Source: Bacteroidales bacterium (GTDB taxonomy: Bacteria > Bacteroidota > Bacteroidia > Bacteroidales > GCA-2748055). From it: a stretch of DNA of 64,000 nucleotides. Location: contig JAGLOO010000015.1 of the NCBI GenBank assembly GCA_023138875.1, positions 1-64,000 on the forward strand, written 5' to 3'. The position numbers and the translations under genes are program-made. The notes beneath the pieces are model-generated. The model saw only the letters and a program-made list of their open reading frames with translations. It was not told where the DNA came from and did not search any database. The first letter of the stretch is position 1. Every line of letters begins with the position of its first letter. Positions 54,560 through 63,102 of this stretch are shown piece after piece.

Positions 54560-55207
54560 ATGATTAAGGCAGAACAAATCACCAAATCTTTTGGGAACCT
54601 GCAAGTATTAAAAGGGATCAGCCTTGAGATTACTGCTGGTGAAGTGGTTTCTATAGTGGGTGCTTCGGGAGCGGGCAAGACTACCTTGCTTCAGATCCTG
54701 GGAACCCTCAGTAAACAGGACCAGGGAAGTGTAACCATCAATGGCATCAGGACGGATCTCCTTATGAATAACCAGCTTGCCCGCTTCAGGAATCAGAACA
54801 TTGGTTTTGTTTTCCAGTTCCACCAGCTTTTGCCCGAGTTCAATGCCCTTGAAAATGTGTGCATACCGGGTTTTATTGCGCATAAACCCAGAAGGCAGGT
54901 GGAAGAAAGGGCAGAAGAGTTGCTGAATTTCCTGGGATTGTCGGACAGACTGGATCACAAACCGGCGGAATTATCGGGTGGTGAACTACAGCGGGTAGCT
55001 GTAGCCAGGGCGCTGGTCAATGATCCTGAAGTGATCCTTGCTGACGAGCCTTCGGGTAACCTGGATACGGAGAATAAGCAGGAATTGCATAAACTATTTA
55101 TCACCCTGAGGGACCGGTTTAAAAAGACCCTGGTCATTGTTACCCATGACAGGGAACTCGCTGGGATGGCAGACAGGATTATCACCATAAAGGATGGTCG
55201 CGTGTAA
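54560..55207 (+). CDS. LolD-like ABC transporter ATPase
   Basis: A 215-residue ABC ATPase: Walker [10 protein letters not shown] near residue 34, Q-loop FQFHQLLP, signature [10 protein letters not shown] and Walker [13 protein letters not shown]. The SGNLD form is characteristic of the LolD/MacB/FtsE group that energises lipoprotein release or efflux. The permease gene is not adjacent on either side, so the partner must be encoded elsewhere. Length and N-terminus are normal. It converges on the saccharopine-dehydrogenase-like gene. Confidence 0.88.
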   Translation: MIKAEQITKSFGNLQVLKGISLEITAGEVVSIVGASGAGKTTLLQILGTLSKQDQGSVTINGIRTDLLMNNQLARFRNQNIGFVFQFHQLLPEFNALENVCIPGFIAHKPRRQVEERAEELLNFLGLSDRLDHKPAELSGGELQRVAVARALVNDPEVILADEPSGNLDTENKQELHKLFITLRDRFKKTLVIVTHDRELAGMADRIITIKDGRV

Positions 55208-55229
55208 GAGTAAATTGGTCCGGGCTCTT

Positions 55230-56564
55230 TTAAGAAATTCTGACCTCCTCCTCCACAAATTTGATCTGGTAGTCTTCCAGTTCCTTTAAAACCGGATTAT
55301 AGATTTGGGGGTGAATGGGCAGCTGCACCCCCGTTTTATTGAATGAGCCTTCAAGGATTCTTCTGGCCGTCATGGCCAGGGGCAGTCCCACGGTTACTGA
55401 CATGGCTGTATGCCTTGTATCCTGTCCGATAAAAACCATGGTGGAGTACCTCTTTGTATGGATCCCCTCCTTCATATAATCGAACTGGTGCTGCATAACG
55501 ATCATGTCCTTGTCTCCGGGGTCCAGTTCCCACTTCTCTTCAAGGATCTTTTGCAGAACCCGGGCTGGTGTAAGTCCGGGAATTCCGATCTTTCGATCAT
55601 CAAATATACCCAGCCACTGAAGCCGTTTCATCATGCTGGAGTCTTCACTGAATCCCAGGTAGCGGGCCAGTTTCGTTTCAACCGGAATATCGATCTGGTA
55701 CGCCATGAAACGGTTGATGAATTCACGGTAGGTCATGTTTTCAGTATCTTCCATGACATAGGTATCGTCGGTGGCCCCGAGCTGGACAAAGATGTCCCAT
55801 GCTTCACAGAAACCCGGTCGGCGAATGGTTCCCCTGAACATGGTCTGGAGGTTATGAAGGCCATATGTATCTCTGTAGGTGAGCGAGTCCCGGTTTCCAT
55901 ACACCTCGAATGCTCCAAGTTCGGGCACCTGAATGGTCTCTGTTCGCTGGAACACTTTATGATATGGAATGTATTTAAATTTTCCGTTGTGCAGGAACCG
56001 GGCACCTTCTTTACCGGCGAGTACGACATTCCTTGGATTCCAGGTAAACTTGTATTGCCAGGGATTGTTCTCAAAACCGGGGGCAACCAGGCCGCCGGTA
56101 CTGGATTCAAATGCCAGTAGTTCTCCGCCTTCCTCCTCGATCCTCTGGATCATTTGTATGGCCGACATGTGATCGATGCCGGGATCCACCCCGCATTCAC
56201 TCATCAGGATTATCCCCTTTTTCCTTGCAGCGCTGTCCAGGGCCCTGATGGAAGGGGAAAGGTATGATGCGGTAACCATGTTTATACCGATCTCCACACA
56301 GGATTCGGCTACCAGGTGGTGCATCCTGGCTGGCAGCAAACTGATTACAATATGGGCATTTTCGATTTCTCTTCTTCGCTGGTCAATGTTGTGCACATCA
56401 AACGAAAAGGCCTCCCCATTGGGATGATCCTTTACCTTTTCCCGGGCATTTTCAAGATTGATGTCGCCCACACGTACTTTCCAGTGGTTGCCGGAATAAT
56501 CCAGGAAATACCTGATAAGAGAAGTAGAAGAGAGCCCTGCGCCCAGGATAAGGATGGTCTGCAT
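55230..56564 (-). CDS. Saccharopine dehydrogenase-like protein
   Basis: A 444-residue NAD(P)-linked oxidoreductase: dinucleotide motif LGAGLSSTSLIRYFL at the N-terminus, MSECGVDPGIDHMSA near residue 120 and a C-terminal domain with DTRHTAMSVTVGLPLA. The family includes saccharopine dehydrogenases of lysine metabolism, but bacterial members often act on other amino-acid adducts. It lies downstream of ribE by 84 bases with the same orientation. There is no pathway context in the window to fix its substrate. Confidence 0.87.
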   Translation of the reverse strand: MQTILILGAGLSSTSLIRYFLDYSGNHWKVRVGDINLENAREKVKDHPNGEAFSFDVHNIDQRRREIENAHIVISLLPARMHHLVAESCVEIGINMVTASYLSPSIRALDSAARKKGIILMSECGVDPGIDHMSAIQMIQRIEEEGGELLAFESSTGGLVAPGFENNPWQYKFTWNPRNVVLAGKEGARFLHNGKFKYIPYHKVFQRTETIQVPELGAFEVYGNRDSLTYRDTYGLHNLQTMFRGTIRRPGFCEAWDIFVQLGATDDTYVMEDTENMTYREFINRFMAYQIDIPVETKLARYLGFSEDSSMMKRLQWLGIFDDRKIGIPGLTPARVLQKILEEKWELDPGDKDMIVMQHQFDYMKEGIHTKRYSTMVFIGQDTRHTAMSVTVGLPLAMTARRILEGSFNKTGVQLPIHPQIYNPVLKELEDYQIKFVEEEVRIS

Positions 56565-56648
56565 CTGTTTTGGTTTGGGGATTAAATATACAAAACCCCA
56601 ATGGCTCTCCTGAGTGTTGGGTTTGTACTATAAAACATATTGCCCTTC

Positions 56649-57248
56649 CTATTTTCTCAGTTGGCTTTTCAGGATCTTTGCAATGTATTTTCCGATGATA
56701 TCAAATTCGATGTTCACCACACTTCCTTTCCGGATTTGATGGAAATTGGTTACCTCGTAGGTGAACGGAATGATGGCCACCTGGAACGATTTTTCCTGCG
56801 AATTCACGACTGTCAGACTCACACCATTCACAGATGCGGAACCCTTTTCAACGGTAATATGCTCTTCACCCGCTGGCTCGTACTCAAAGGTGAAGTACCA
56901 GCTGCCTTCTGCTTCCTCCACTTTCGTACAGGTTGCAGTAAGATCAACATGTCCCTGTACCATATGACCATCCAGTCTGGCATCCAGTCGGGTACTGCGT
57001 TCAAGGTTTACTTTATCACCGATCTGTAACAATCCCAGGTTCGTTTTTAAAAGGGTTTCTTTGATGGCGGTCACCGTATAGGTATCTTCCTTTATATCGA
57101 CCACGGTGAGACAAACGCCATTGTGTGAAATACTCTGGTCGATTCGGAGTTCATCGGTAAATGAACATTGCATGGTGATGTGCAGGTTCTCCTGGTCTTT
57201 TACCAGCTGGACCACTGCTGCGGCTTCTTCTACAATCCCTGAAAACAT
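56649..57248 (-). CDS. ribE: Riboflavin synthase alpha chain
   Basis: A 199-residue protein starting MFSGIVEEAA, the conserved N-terminal motif, with two similar lumazine-binding halves; SHNGVCLTV and HMVQGHVD in the first and SVNGVSLTV in the second. It dismutates two molecules of 6,7-dimethyl-8-ribityllumazine to riboflavin. The C-terminal helix (FDIIGKYIAKIL) used for trimer assembly is present. It starts 35 bases downstream of the metK stop, and the gap carries three GTTAGAA words, so it may be cotranscribed with metK. No FMN riboswitch is seen. Confidence 0.95.
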   Translation of the reverse strand: MFSGIVEEAAAVVQLVKDQENLHITMQCSFTDELRIDQSISHNGVCLTVVDIKEDTYTVTAIKETLLKTNLGLLQIGDKVNLERSTRLDARLDGHMVQGHVDLTATCTKVEEAEGSWYFTFEYEPAGEEHITVEKGSASVNGVSLTVVNSQEKSFQVAIIPFTYEVTNFHQIRKGSVVNIEFDIIGKYIAKILKSQLRK

Positions 57249-57257
57249 AGAAAAAAT

Positions 57258-57282
57258 GTTAGAATGTTAGAAAATGTTAGAA
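57258..57282. repeat. Three GTTAGAA words between metK and ribE
   Basis: GTTAGAA occurs at 57258, 57266 and 57276 in a 35-bp spacer; on the minus strand this reads TTCTAAC three times just before the ribE start. A near-identical cluster precedes gldA. Confidence 0.6.
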
Positions 57283-57283
57283 A

Positions 57284-58540
57284 TTAGAGCGTAAAGGTTT
57301 TTTTGAAGGTGTCGACCAGATCGAGTTTTTCCCAGGTGAAGAGTTCCACTTCAAGAGTAAGGGGTTCCCAGTAAGGGGAACGGAATACTTTTGTTACGGT
57401 CTGGGGTGTACGGCCCATGTGTCCGTATGAAGCAGTTTCCGTGTATATGGGATTTCTCAGTTTCAGTTGATTCTCAATGGCCGCAGGCCGCAGGTCATAT
57501 ACCTCCTCGATCTTCATAGCAATTTCACTATCCGAGAAGGCTACATTTGATTTTCCATAAGTGTTGACAAATACCCCGATGGGTTTCACAACACCGATGG
57601 CATATGAAAGCTGGACCAGAATTTCATCTGCAACTCCTGCAGCCACAAGGTTTTTGGCAATGTGTCTGGCAGCGTAGGCTGCTGAGCGGTCGACCTTTGA
57701 GGGATCCTTTCCTGAGAAGGCGCCTCCACCATGCGCCCCTTTTCCCCCGTAGGTATCTACAATGATCTTGCGTCCTGTGAGACCTGTGTCACCATGGGGA
57801 CCACCGATCACAAACTTACCAGTGGGATTTACATGCAGGATAATGCCTTCATCGAACAGTGCCTGGAGGCGTTCGGGCAGCTGGCTGATAACCCTGGGGA
57901 TTAAAATGTCCTTCACATCGGATCGGATCTTATCCAGCATCCGCACATCATCGTCGTCAAATTCATCATGCTGGGTGGAAATTACAATGGTATGTATCCT
58001 GAGGGGCTTTCCGTCATCGCTGTATTCAATGGTTACCTGGGATTTTGAGTCGGGCCGAAGGTAAGTCATCACTTTTTTCTCCCTGCGAATGGCTGCCAGT
58101 TCAATAAGCAGCTTGTGGCTCAGATCAAGGGGGAGTGGCATGTAATTATCTGTTTCATTGGTTGCGTAACCAAACATCATGCCCTGGTCACCGGCACCTT
58201 GCTCCATGGGATCACCCCGTACAACACCCCGGTTGATATCGGGTGACTGCTCATGAATGAGGGTCATTACCCCGCAGGAATTGCATTCAAACTGGTAGGC
58301 ACTTTCTGTATATCCGATTTTACAGATTACTTCCCGGGCCACCTTTTGTACATCGATATATGTGGTCGTATGTACTTCTCCGGCCAGTACCACCTGTCCG
58401 GTCGTTACAAGTGTTTCACACGCTACTTTGGATTGGGGGTCGAAAGCAAGAAATTCGTCCAGAAGGGCATCTGAAATCTGGTCTGCAATCTTATCGGGAT
58501 GTCCTTCAGAGACTGATTCTGACGTAAATAGATAAGCCAT
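57284..58540 (-). CDS. metK: S-adenosylmethionine synthetase
   Basis: A 418-residue MetK with [16 protein letters not shown] near the start, [12 protein letters not shown], and the P-loop-like [16 protein letters not shown]. It makes S-adenosylmethionine from ATP and Met. The metal and phosphate ligands are conserved and length is normal for Bacteroidetes enzymes. Expression is probably under feedback control: a SAM-II aptamer lies in the 5' leader (58603-58651) behind a well-formed promoter. Downstream, ribE follows after 35 bases. Confidence 0.97.
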   Translation of the reverse strand: MAYLFTSESVSEGHPDKIADQISDALLDEFLAFDPQSKVACETLVTTGQVVLAGEVHTTTYIDVQKVAREVICKIGYTESAYQFECNSCGVMTLIHEQSPDINRGVVRGDPMEQGAGDQGMMFGYATNETDNYMPLPLDLSHKLLIELAAIRREKKVMTYLRPDSKSQVTIEYSDDGKPLRIHTIVISTQHDEFDDDDVRMLDKIRSDVKDILIPRVISQLPERLQALFDEGIILHVNPTGKFVIGGPHGDTGLTGRKIIVDTYGGKGAHGGGAFSGKDPSKVDRSAAYAARHIAKNLVAAGVADEILVQLSYAIGVVKPIGVFVNTYGKSNVAFSDSEIAMKIEEVYDLRPAAIENQLKLRNPIYTETASYGHMGRTPQTVTKVFRSPYWEPLTLEVELFTWEKLDLVDTFKKTFTL

Positions 58541-58602
58541 GGATATAATTGTATTTTATTAAACAAATATCGGGGAGGAGCTGACTGATCGTCGTTGAAG
58601 AA

Positions 58603-58651
58603 CCTGGTTTAGCATTTTTTTCGTGGTTGCAATCAGTCAAATCTCTCCACA
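58603..58651 (-). promoter_or_regulatory. SAM-II (SAM-alpha) riboswitch in the metK leader
   Basis: On the minus strand a GTGG/CCAC stem encloses GAGATTTGACTGATTGCAA, and a tail AAAAAAATGCTAAACCAGG follows. Stem position, GATTTGAC, TTGCA and GCTAAA match the SAM-II consensus. The loop CTG can pair with the tail CAG to form the pseudoknot. It lies about 62 bases before the metK ATG. SAM binding should lower metK expression. Downstream, ATCAGTCA (minus strand) is the exact complement of the loop TGACTGAT, an alternative pairing that may form the switch. Confidence 0.9.
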
Positions 58652-58660
58652 TTGGTCGGA

Positions 58661-58691
58661 CAAAGGAAACAATTTTCGGGCTTGTGACAAA
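58661..58691 (-). promoter_or_regulatory. metK promoter
   Basis: On the minus strand TTTG (complement of 58688-58691) is followed by exactly 19 bases and TTCCTTTG (complement of 58661-58668), matching the Bacteroidetes -33/-7 pattern with one change. Transcription would start just before the SAM-II aptamer. The -33 T run is the same run that ends the terminator of the TPR gene upstream. Confidence 0.7.
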
Positions 58692-58719
58692 AAAAAGCAG
58701 CGTGAAAAACGCTGCTTTT
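58689..58719 (-). terminator. Intrinsic terminator of the TPR gene
   Basis: On the minus strand AAAAGCAGCG and CGCTGCTTTT pair perfectly (10 bp) around a 7-base loop, followed by T residues to 58689. The stop codon of the TPR gene lies 24 bases upstream. Confidence 0.9.
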
Positions 58720-58742
58720 GATATACAGTTAGTTTATAAAGA

Positions 58743-59723
58743 TCAATTGCATCCCGGAATGGATCCCATCTTCTTCTCAGCCCTGGTCAGGAAAGGCTCC
58801 TCGATCACGTTTTTAAAGGCTTCACAAGCCTTGTCGTATTCCACAGAATTCTGGTAAGCCTGACCCAGTTCAAAGTTGATCGCTGAGATCCAGACTGGTT
58901 CTGATTCGTACTGAAGCGCTTTCAAAGCATAATCCACGGCTGCATCATAATCAATCACCTTGTTCCTGACCAGTGCCAGGTGATACAGTGCCCTTGAATT
59001 TTCAGGATTGGCTGCCAGTGCATTCTCGCTGGCTTCGATCACATACGTATAGTCATTATCCTCGGGATCAACCATCTCCAGTTCTTCAGTGATGAATTTA
59101 TTATAATAGGAATCGACCACACCATTGATCTTACTAATGGTCTTGGTATCATTTTTAGCCATGGCTCCTTCTTTGGCCAGTTTAAACTCCTCCAACATCA
59201 TTTCTGTTTCATCCTGTTCCAGGAAAACCATTCCTTTCCCCTGGTGTGCCTGGTAAAGGCTTTCCTTCAAAGCCAGCGCTTTATCGAAATTGGCATGTGC
59301 ATCATCAAATGCTTTATTTTTCCAGGCCCGGTTACCTTCCCTAACGTAGAGAGGAGGCAGATAATTCATGGCCTTTGCTTTGATTTCTTCATTGTTGCCA
59401 TACAATGTGGCAGTTTCTACCGTTGTTTCCAGGTAGGGGATGGCATTGTCATACTGCTTTCGCTTCATAAAAACAGTAGCCTGCCGGTAGTAGGCAGAGG
59501 GGATCAATTTCTCAGCTTGAGTCCTCATGTCTGTGGCAGAATCGCCAACTGCTTCTGCCAACACCAATACCTGGCTAAAATGTTCAACGGAAACTTCATA
59601 CTCCTGGTTGTTGAGCTTCTCAACACCTATGTTGAACTCATTAATCACGTCTGTGAGGGTTTGGGCAGACAGTGAACCTGCCAGCAGAATACCTCCAAGA
59701 ATTGCTAATACTCGTAATTTCAT
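58743..59723 (-). CDS. Exported TPR protein
   Basis: A 326-residue protein with a signal peptide (LLAGSLSAQ) and TPR-like repeats over most of its length (YRQATVFMKRKQYDNAIPYL, NRAWKNKAFDDAHANFDKAL, YHLALVRNKVIDYDAAVDYA). Such proteins serve as periplasmic scaffolds. No enzymatic motif is present and I cannot name its partner. It is transcribed from its own upstream region and ends in a strong terminator. It is downstream of gldA by 57 bases on the same strand, so partial read-through is possible. Confidence 0.83.
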   Translation of the reverse strand: MKLRVLAILGGILLAGSLSAQTLTDVINEFNIGVEKLNNQEYEVSVEHFSQVLVLAEAVGDSATDMRTQAEKLIPSAYYRQATVFMKRKQYDNAIPYLETTVETATLYGNNEEIKAKAMNYLPPLYVREGNRAWKNKAFDDAHANFDKALALKESLYQAHQGKGMVFLEQDETEMMLEEFKLAKEGAMAKNDTKTISKINGVVDSYYNKFITEELEMVDPEDNDYTYVIEASENALAANPENSRALYHLALVRNKVIDYDAAVDYALKALQYESEPVWISAINFELGQAYQNSVEYDKACEAFKNVIEEPFLTRAEKKMGSIPGCN

Positions 59724-59780
59724 AGGGTAATCATTTGGTTAAAAAATGGATCGGTAAATATATAAATAATAATCAATTAG

Positions 59781-60698
59781 TTAATGGTTGGTAATATCCC
59801 GGAAGACCTCTTCAAGGCTCTTTTCCTTCAGAGAAAGTGAAAGTATGGTAAGACTCTGATTAACAGCAAAATTAAATATATCTCTCCTCACATCACGGGA
59901 TTCATGGGTTTCCAGCAGGAACTGATTACCCTCCAGGATTCTGACATGTTCGATGAAAGGAAGCTTATCCCAGACACGAGGATCTGTCTTACCTTCAATC
60001 TCGATGAGGATGGTCTGGATCTGACCTGCCCCCTTTTCTTTCAATATGCCGGTATCTTCATCGGCAACGATCCGGCCCTTGTTGATGATGATCACCCTGT
60101 CGCAGATGGCTTCAACTTCCTGTAAAATGTGGGTGGACAGGAGAACGGTCTTTTCTTTCCCGATGGTGGAGATCAGGTTACGGATCTCAACGAGCTGGTT
60201 TGGATCCAATCCGGATGTGGGTTCATCCAGGATCAGGATTTCCGGATCATGGATCAGGGCCTGGGCCAATCCTACCCTCTGTCTGTATCCCTTGGAGAGG
60301 GCCCCGATTTTTTTATGTACCTCGGATTCAAGTCCGGTCATCTGAATAACCCGGCCGAGCCGGTCCCTTGCATCTGTACCGGTTATGCGATAAAGTCCGG
60401 CTACATAGTTGAGGTATTCGCGGATGTACATTTCCAGATAAAGAGGGTTGTGTTCGGGAAGGTAACCGATGATCTTTCTGATCTCTTTCTGGTGTGCGAT
60501 GGCAGGTAATTTATTGATTATGACCTCTCCATGATCGGGGGGCAGGGTACCCGTGACAATTTTCATGGTGGTTGACTTGCCTGCACCATTGGGCCCAATA
60601 AAGCCTGCGATCTCTCCGGAATTGACCTTAAAAGTAATGTTGTCCACTGCAAGCTGAGAACCATAACGTTTGGTAATATCCCTTACTTGAATAGACAT
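59781..60698 (-). CDS. gldA: GldA-like ABC transporter ATPase
   Basis: A 305-residue ABC ATPase: Walker A GPNGAGKSTT, signature LSKGYRQRVG, Walker B ILILDEPTSGLDPNQ and a C-terminal extension (about residues 220-305). It matches the GldA component of the gliding-associated ABC transporter of Bacteroidetes, with GldF/GldG as expected partners; these are not in the window, so motility cannot be inferred. Three GTTAGAA-type words lie immediately upstream of the start codon. Confidence 0.88.
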   Translation of the reverse strand: MSIQVRDITKRYGSQLAVDNITFKVNSGEIAGFIGPNGAGKSTTMKIVTGTLPPDHGEVIINKLPAIAHQKEIRKIIGYLPEHNPLYLEMYIREYLNYVAGLYRITGTDARDRLGRVIQMTGLESEVHKKIGALSKGYRQRVGLAQALIHDPEILILDEPTSGLDPNQLVEIRNLISTIGKEKTVLLSTHILQEVEAICDRVIIINKGRIVADEDTGILKEKGAGQIQTILIEIEGKTDPRVWDKLPFIEHVRILEGNQFLLETHESRDVRRDIFNFAVNQSLTILSLSLKEKSLEEVFRDITNH

Positions 60699-60706
60699 AA
60701 AGAAGA

Positions 60707-60731
60707 GTTAGAATGGTTAGAAATGTTAGGA
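60707..60731. repeat. GTTAGAA-type repeats before gldA
   Basis: GTTAGAA at 60707 and 60716 and GTTAGGA at 60725 have 9-bp spacing and end 9-33 bases before the minus-strand gldA start. The same word is repeated before ribE and, as a palindrome, before the YESQA gene. Confidence 0.6.
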
Positions 60732-60748
60732 AAAAGGATTAGGCTTAA

Positions 60749-61591
60749 CTAGCCATACATGAACTGGCCCACTTTGGCAAAATTAGATTTGGGATTTACA
60801 CACATTACCGGGATCTTCTCACTGTTGGAAAGCAGGTACTGTTCCTTGGCGCCAAAAATATAGTCCAAGGTAGTGATGTGTTTGGTGGTGGTGATCAGGA
60901 TCAGGTCTGCATTGATCCGTTTGGAGAACGAGAGGATCTCCTTCTGGAAATTACCGGACCTTTGAGCAGTGTGTATCTCGTAATCAATGTTGTTCTGTAT
61001 CAGGAAACGAATGGCAAAGTTCAAATTGACATTCACCTTTTTCTGCAGATCCTTATCTGCAATCGGGGCCTTATAGAGGTGTATTTTTGAATTAAGATAT
61101 TTTCCAAGAAAAATAGCCCATTGCAGTTTCTCTTTATTTTCCGATTTAAAATCGATGGGGAAAACGATATCTGTATATCTGTCTTTCTCGGGTGGTTCAT
61201 CCTGTACGACTATAAAAGGGACCGTTGAACCGGCAATGACCTTCAGTGCCCAGCTACCGAATAACTTCTGACCTCCTTTCATCCCGTGGGTCCCCATCAC
61301 CACGAAATTGACATTGTTCTCCTCTTTGGAGGCATATTCTGCTATTTCATTAAATATTTTACCATGATGTACGTAGTAGCCTACATCCTCTCCCAGGTCC
61401 TTTTTAATCTCCTCTACTACATTTTCTATCTTTTTCCTGGCCGCTTCTTCTTCCGGTTGATTATTCACAATGTGAAACAATACAATATTGTATTTCACAA
61501 TGTGTGACATCTTTAGGGCATGTCTTAATGCGCTGTAGGATACAGCAGAAAAATCCCAGGTGACCATGATGGATTTCCTCTCTTGCTCCAT
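60749..61591 (-). CDS. Universal stress protein, tandem UspA domains
   Basis: A 280-residue protein with two UspA-like domains. The first retains the nucleotide-binding glycine motif (GTHGMKGG, then LFGSWALKVIAGSTVPF), while the second (about residues 150-280) is degenerate, with ITTTKHITTLDYIFGAKE. USPs bind ATP and are induced by stress or anaerobic growth. The arrangement with one intact and one eroded site is common in the tandem family. It diverges from asnS, with 112 bases between. Confidence 0.88.
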   Translation of the reverse strand: MEQERKSIMVTWDFSAVSYSALRHALKMSHIVKYNIVLFHIVNNQPEEEAARKKIENVVEEIKKDLGEDVGYYVHHGKIFNEIAEYASKEENNVNFVVMGTHGMKGGQKLFGSWALKVIAGSTVPFIVVQDEPPEKDRYTDIVFPIDFKSENKEKLQWAIFLGKYLNSKIHLYKAPIADKDLQKKVNVNLNFAIRFLIQNNIDYEIHTAQRSGNFQKEILSFSKRINADLILITTTKHITTLDYIFGAKEQYLLSNSEKIPVMCVNPKSNFAKVGQFMYG

Positions 61592-61672
61592 GGTATCAGT
61601 TTTTGATCTTATGGTAAAACTAATTGATTCTTTTTAGATTAAAAAGTTAACGAATAGAAAATGATAAAATTG

Positions 61673-61680
61673 TATTTTTG
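61673..61680 (+). promoter_or_regulatory. Candidate -7 box for asnS
   Basis: TATTTTTG fits TAnnTTTG and is 23 bases before the asnS ATG. The -33 position (GTTAAC region) is weak. Confidence 0.55.
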
Positions 61681-61703
61681 TAGCCTGAAATAAACAAAAG
61701 GAT

Positions 61704-63092
61704 ATGAAGAGATCGACAGTTAAAGAGTTACTTGCTTTCACGGAGATTAACAGTGATGTATTGTTGAAAGGATGGGTAAGAACAAGAAGAGGAAACAACC
61801 AGGTGGCTTTTATCGCAATAAATGATGGAACAATTATTCACAGTATCCAGGTGGTGGCTGATCTGCAATCCTTTCCTGAAGAGTTAATGAAAAGGGTGAC
61901 CACAGGTTCGAGTATCAGTGTTACAGGGAAGCTGGTGGAATCGATGGGCAAGGGTCAGAATGTGGAGATACAGGCGGCAGAGATCAGGATCCTTGGGGAT
62001 TCGGATCCTGAAGTATACCCGTTGCAAAAAAAGGGGCACTCTTTTGAGTTCTTAAGGGAAAATGCACACCTGCGCTTCAGAACCAACACGTTCGGTGCTG
62101 TATTCAGGATCAGGCATGCCCTCGCATATGCCATACATAAGTATTATAACGACCGTGGGTTTTATTGCCTGCATACGCCCATCATTACTGCTTCCGATGC
62201 GGAAGGAGCGGGGGCCATGTTCAAAGTAACGACGTTTGACCTGGACGGAATTCCAAGAAATAAGGAGGGTGATGTTGATTTTACCGAAGATTTTTTTGGC
62301 CGGCCCACCAATCTGACCGTTTCCGGTCAACTTGAGGGGGAACTGGGAGCCCTGGCGCTTTCTTCCATCTATACCTTTGGTCCGACCTTCCGGGCAGAGA
62401 ATTCAAATACTCCCAGGCATGTGGCCGAGTTCTGGATGATCGAACCCGAGATGGCGTTCTGCGATATCACTGACAACATGGACCTGGCCGAGGATTTCCT
62501 GAAATACCTGATCAGGTATACACTGGACCATTGCCAGGACGATCTTGAGTTTTTGAATAAGATGGTAGATAAGGGATTACTGGAGAGGCTCAGGTTTGTG
62601 ATGGAACACCCGTTCGAAAGAAAGACCTATTCGGAGGCTGTTGAAATACTGATGAAAGCTGATCGGAAATTTGAATTTCAGGTAGAATGGGGTCTAGACC
62701 TGCAGGCTGAGCATGAACGTTATCTGGTAGAGCAGCATTTCAAGCGTCCGGTCATCCTTACAGATTATCCCAGGGAGATCAAAGCATTTTATATGAAGCA
62801 GAATGATGACGGGAAAACTGTCAGGGCCATGGATGTACTATTTCCGCTGATTGGTGAGATTATTGGGGGTTCCCAGAGGGAAGAGGAGCTGGATAAACTG
62901 CAAAACCGGATGAGAGAGATGAAAATTCCTGAAGATGAATTGTGGTGGTATCTGGAAACTCGTAAATTTGGAACAGTGGAGCATAGCGGATTTGGATTGG
63001 GATTTGAACGATTAATTATGTTTATTACAGGAATGAGCAATATCAGGGATGTAATTCCATTTCCGCGCACACCGAAAAGCGCAGAGTTTTAG
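61704..63092 (+). CDS. asnS: Asparaginyl-tRNA synthetase
   Basis: A 462-residue class II synthetase: an N-terminal OB-fold anticodon domain ([20 protein letters not shown]), motif 2 [20 protein letters not shown] and motif 3 [16 protein letters not shown]. The sequence and length are those of bacterial AsnRS. It charges tRNA-Asn. The gene is followed by rpoN after 10 bases, so the two are likely cotranscribed. No tRNA gene is seen in the window. Confidence 0.97.
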   Translation: MKRSTVKELLAFTEINSDVLLKGWVRTRRGNNQVAFIAINDGTIIHSIQVVADLQSFPEELMKRVTTGSSISVTGKLVESMGKGQNVEIQAAEIRILGDSDPEVYPLQKKGHSFEFLRENAHLRFRTNTFGAVFRIRHALAYAIHKYYNDRGFYCLHTPIITASDAEGAGAMFKVTTFDLDGIPRNKEGDVDFTEDFFGRPTNLTVSGQLEGELGALALSSIYTFGPTFRAENSNTPRHVAEFWMIEPEMAFCDITDNMDLAEDFLKYLIRYTLDHCQDDLEFLNKMVDKGLLERLRFVMEHPFERKTYSEAVEILMKADRKFEFQVEWGLDLQAEHERYLVEQHFKRPVILTDYPREIKAFYMKQNDDGKTVRAMDVLFPLIGEIIGGSQREEELDKLQNRMREMKIPEDELWWYLETRKFGTVEHSGFGLGFERLIMFITGMSNIRDVIPFPRTPKSAEF

Positions 63093-63102
63093 AATATAGG
63101 TT

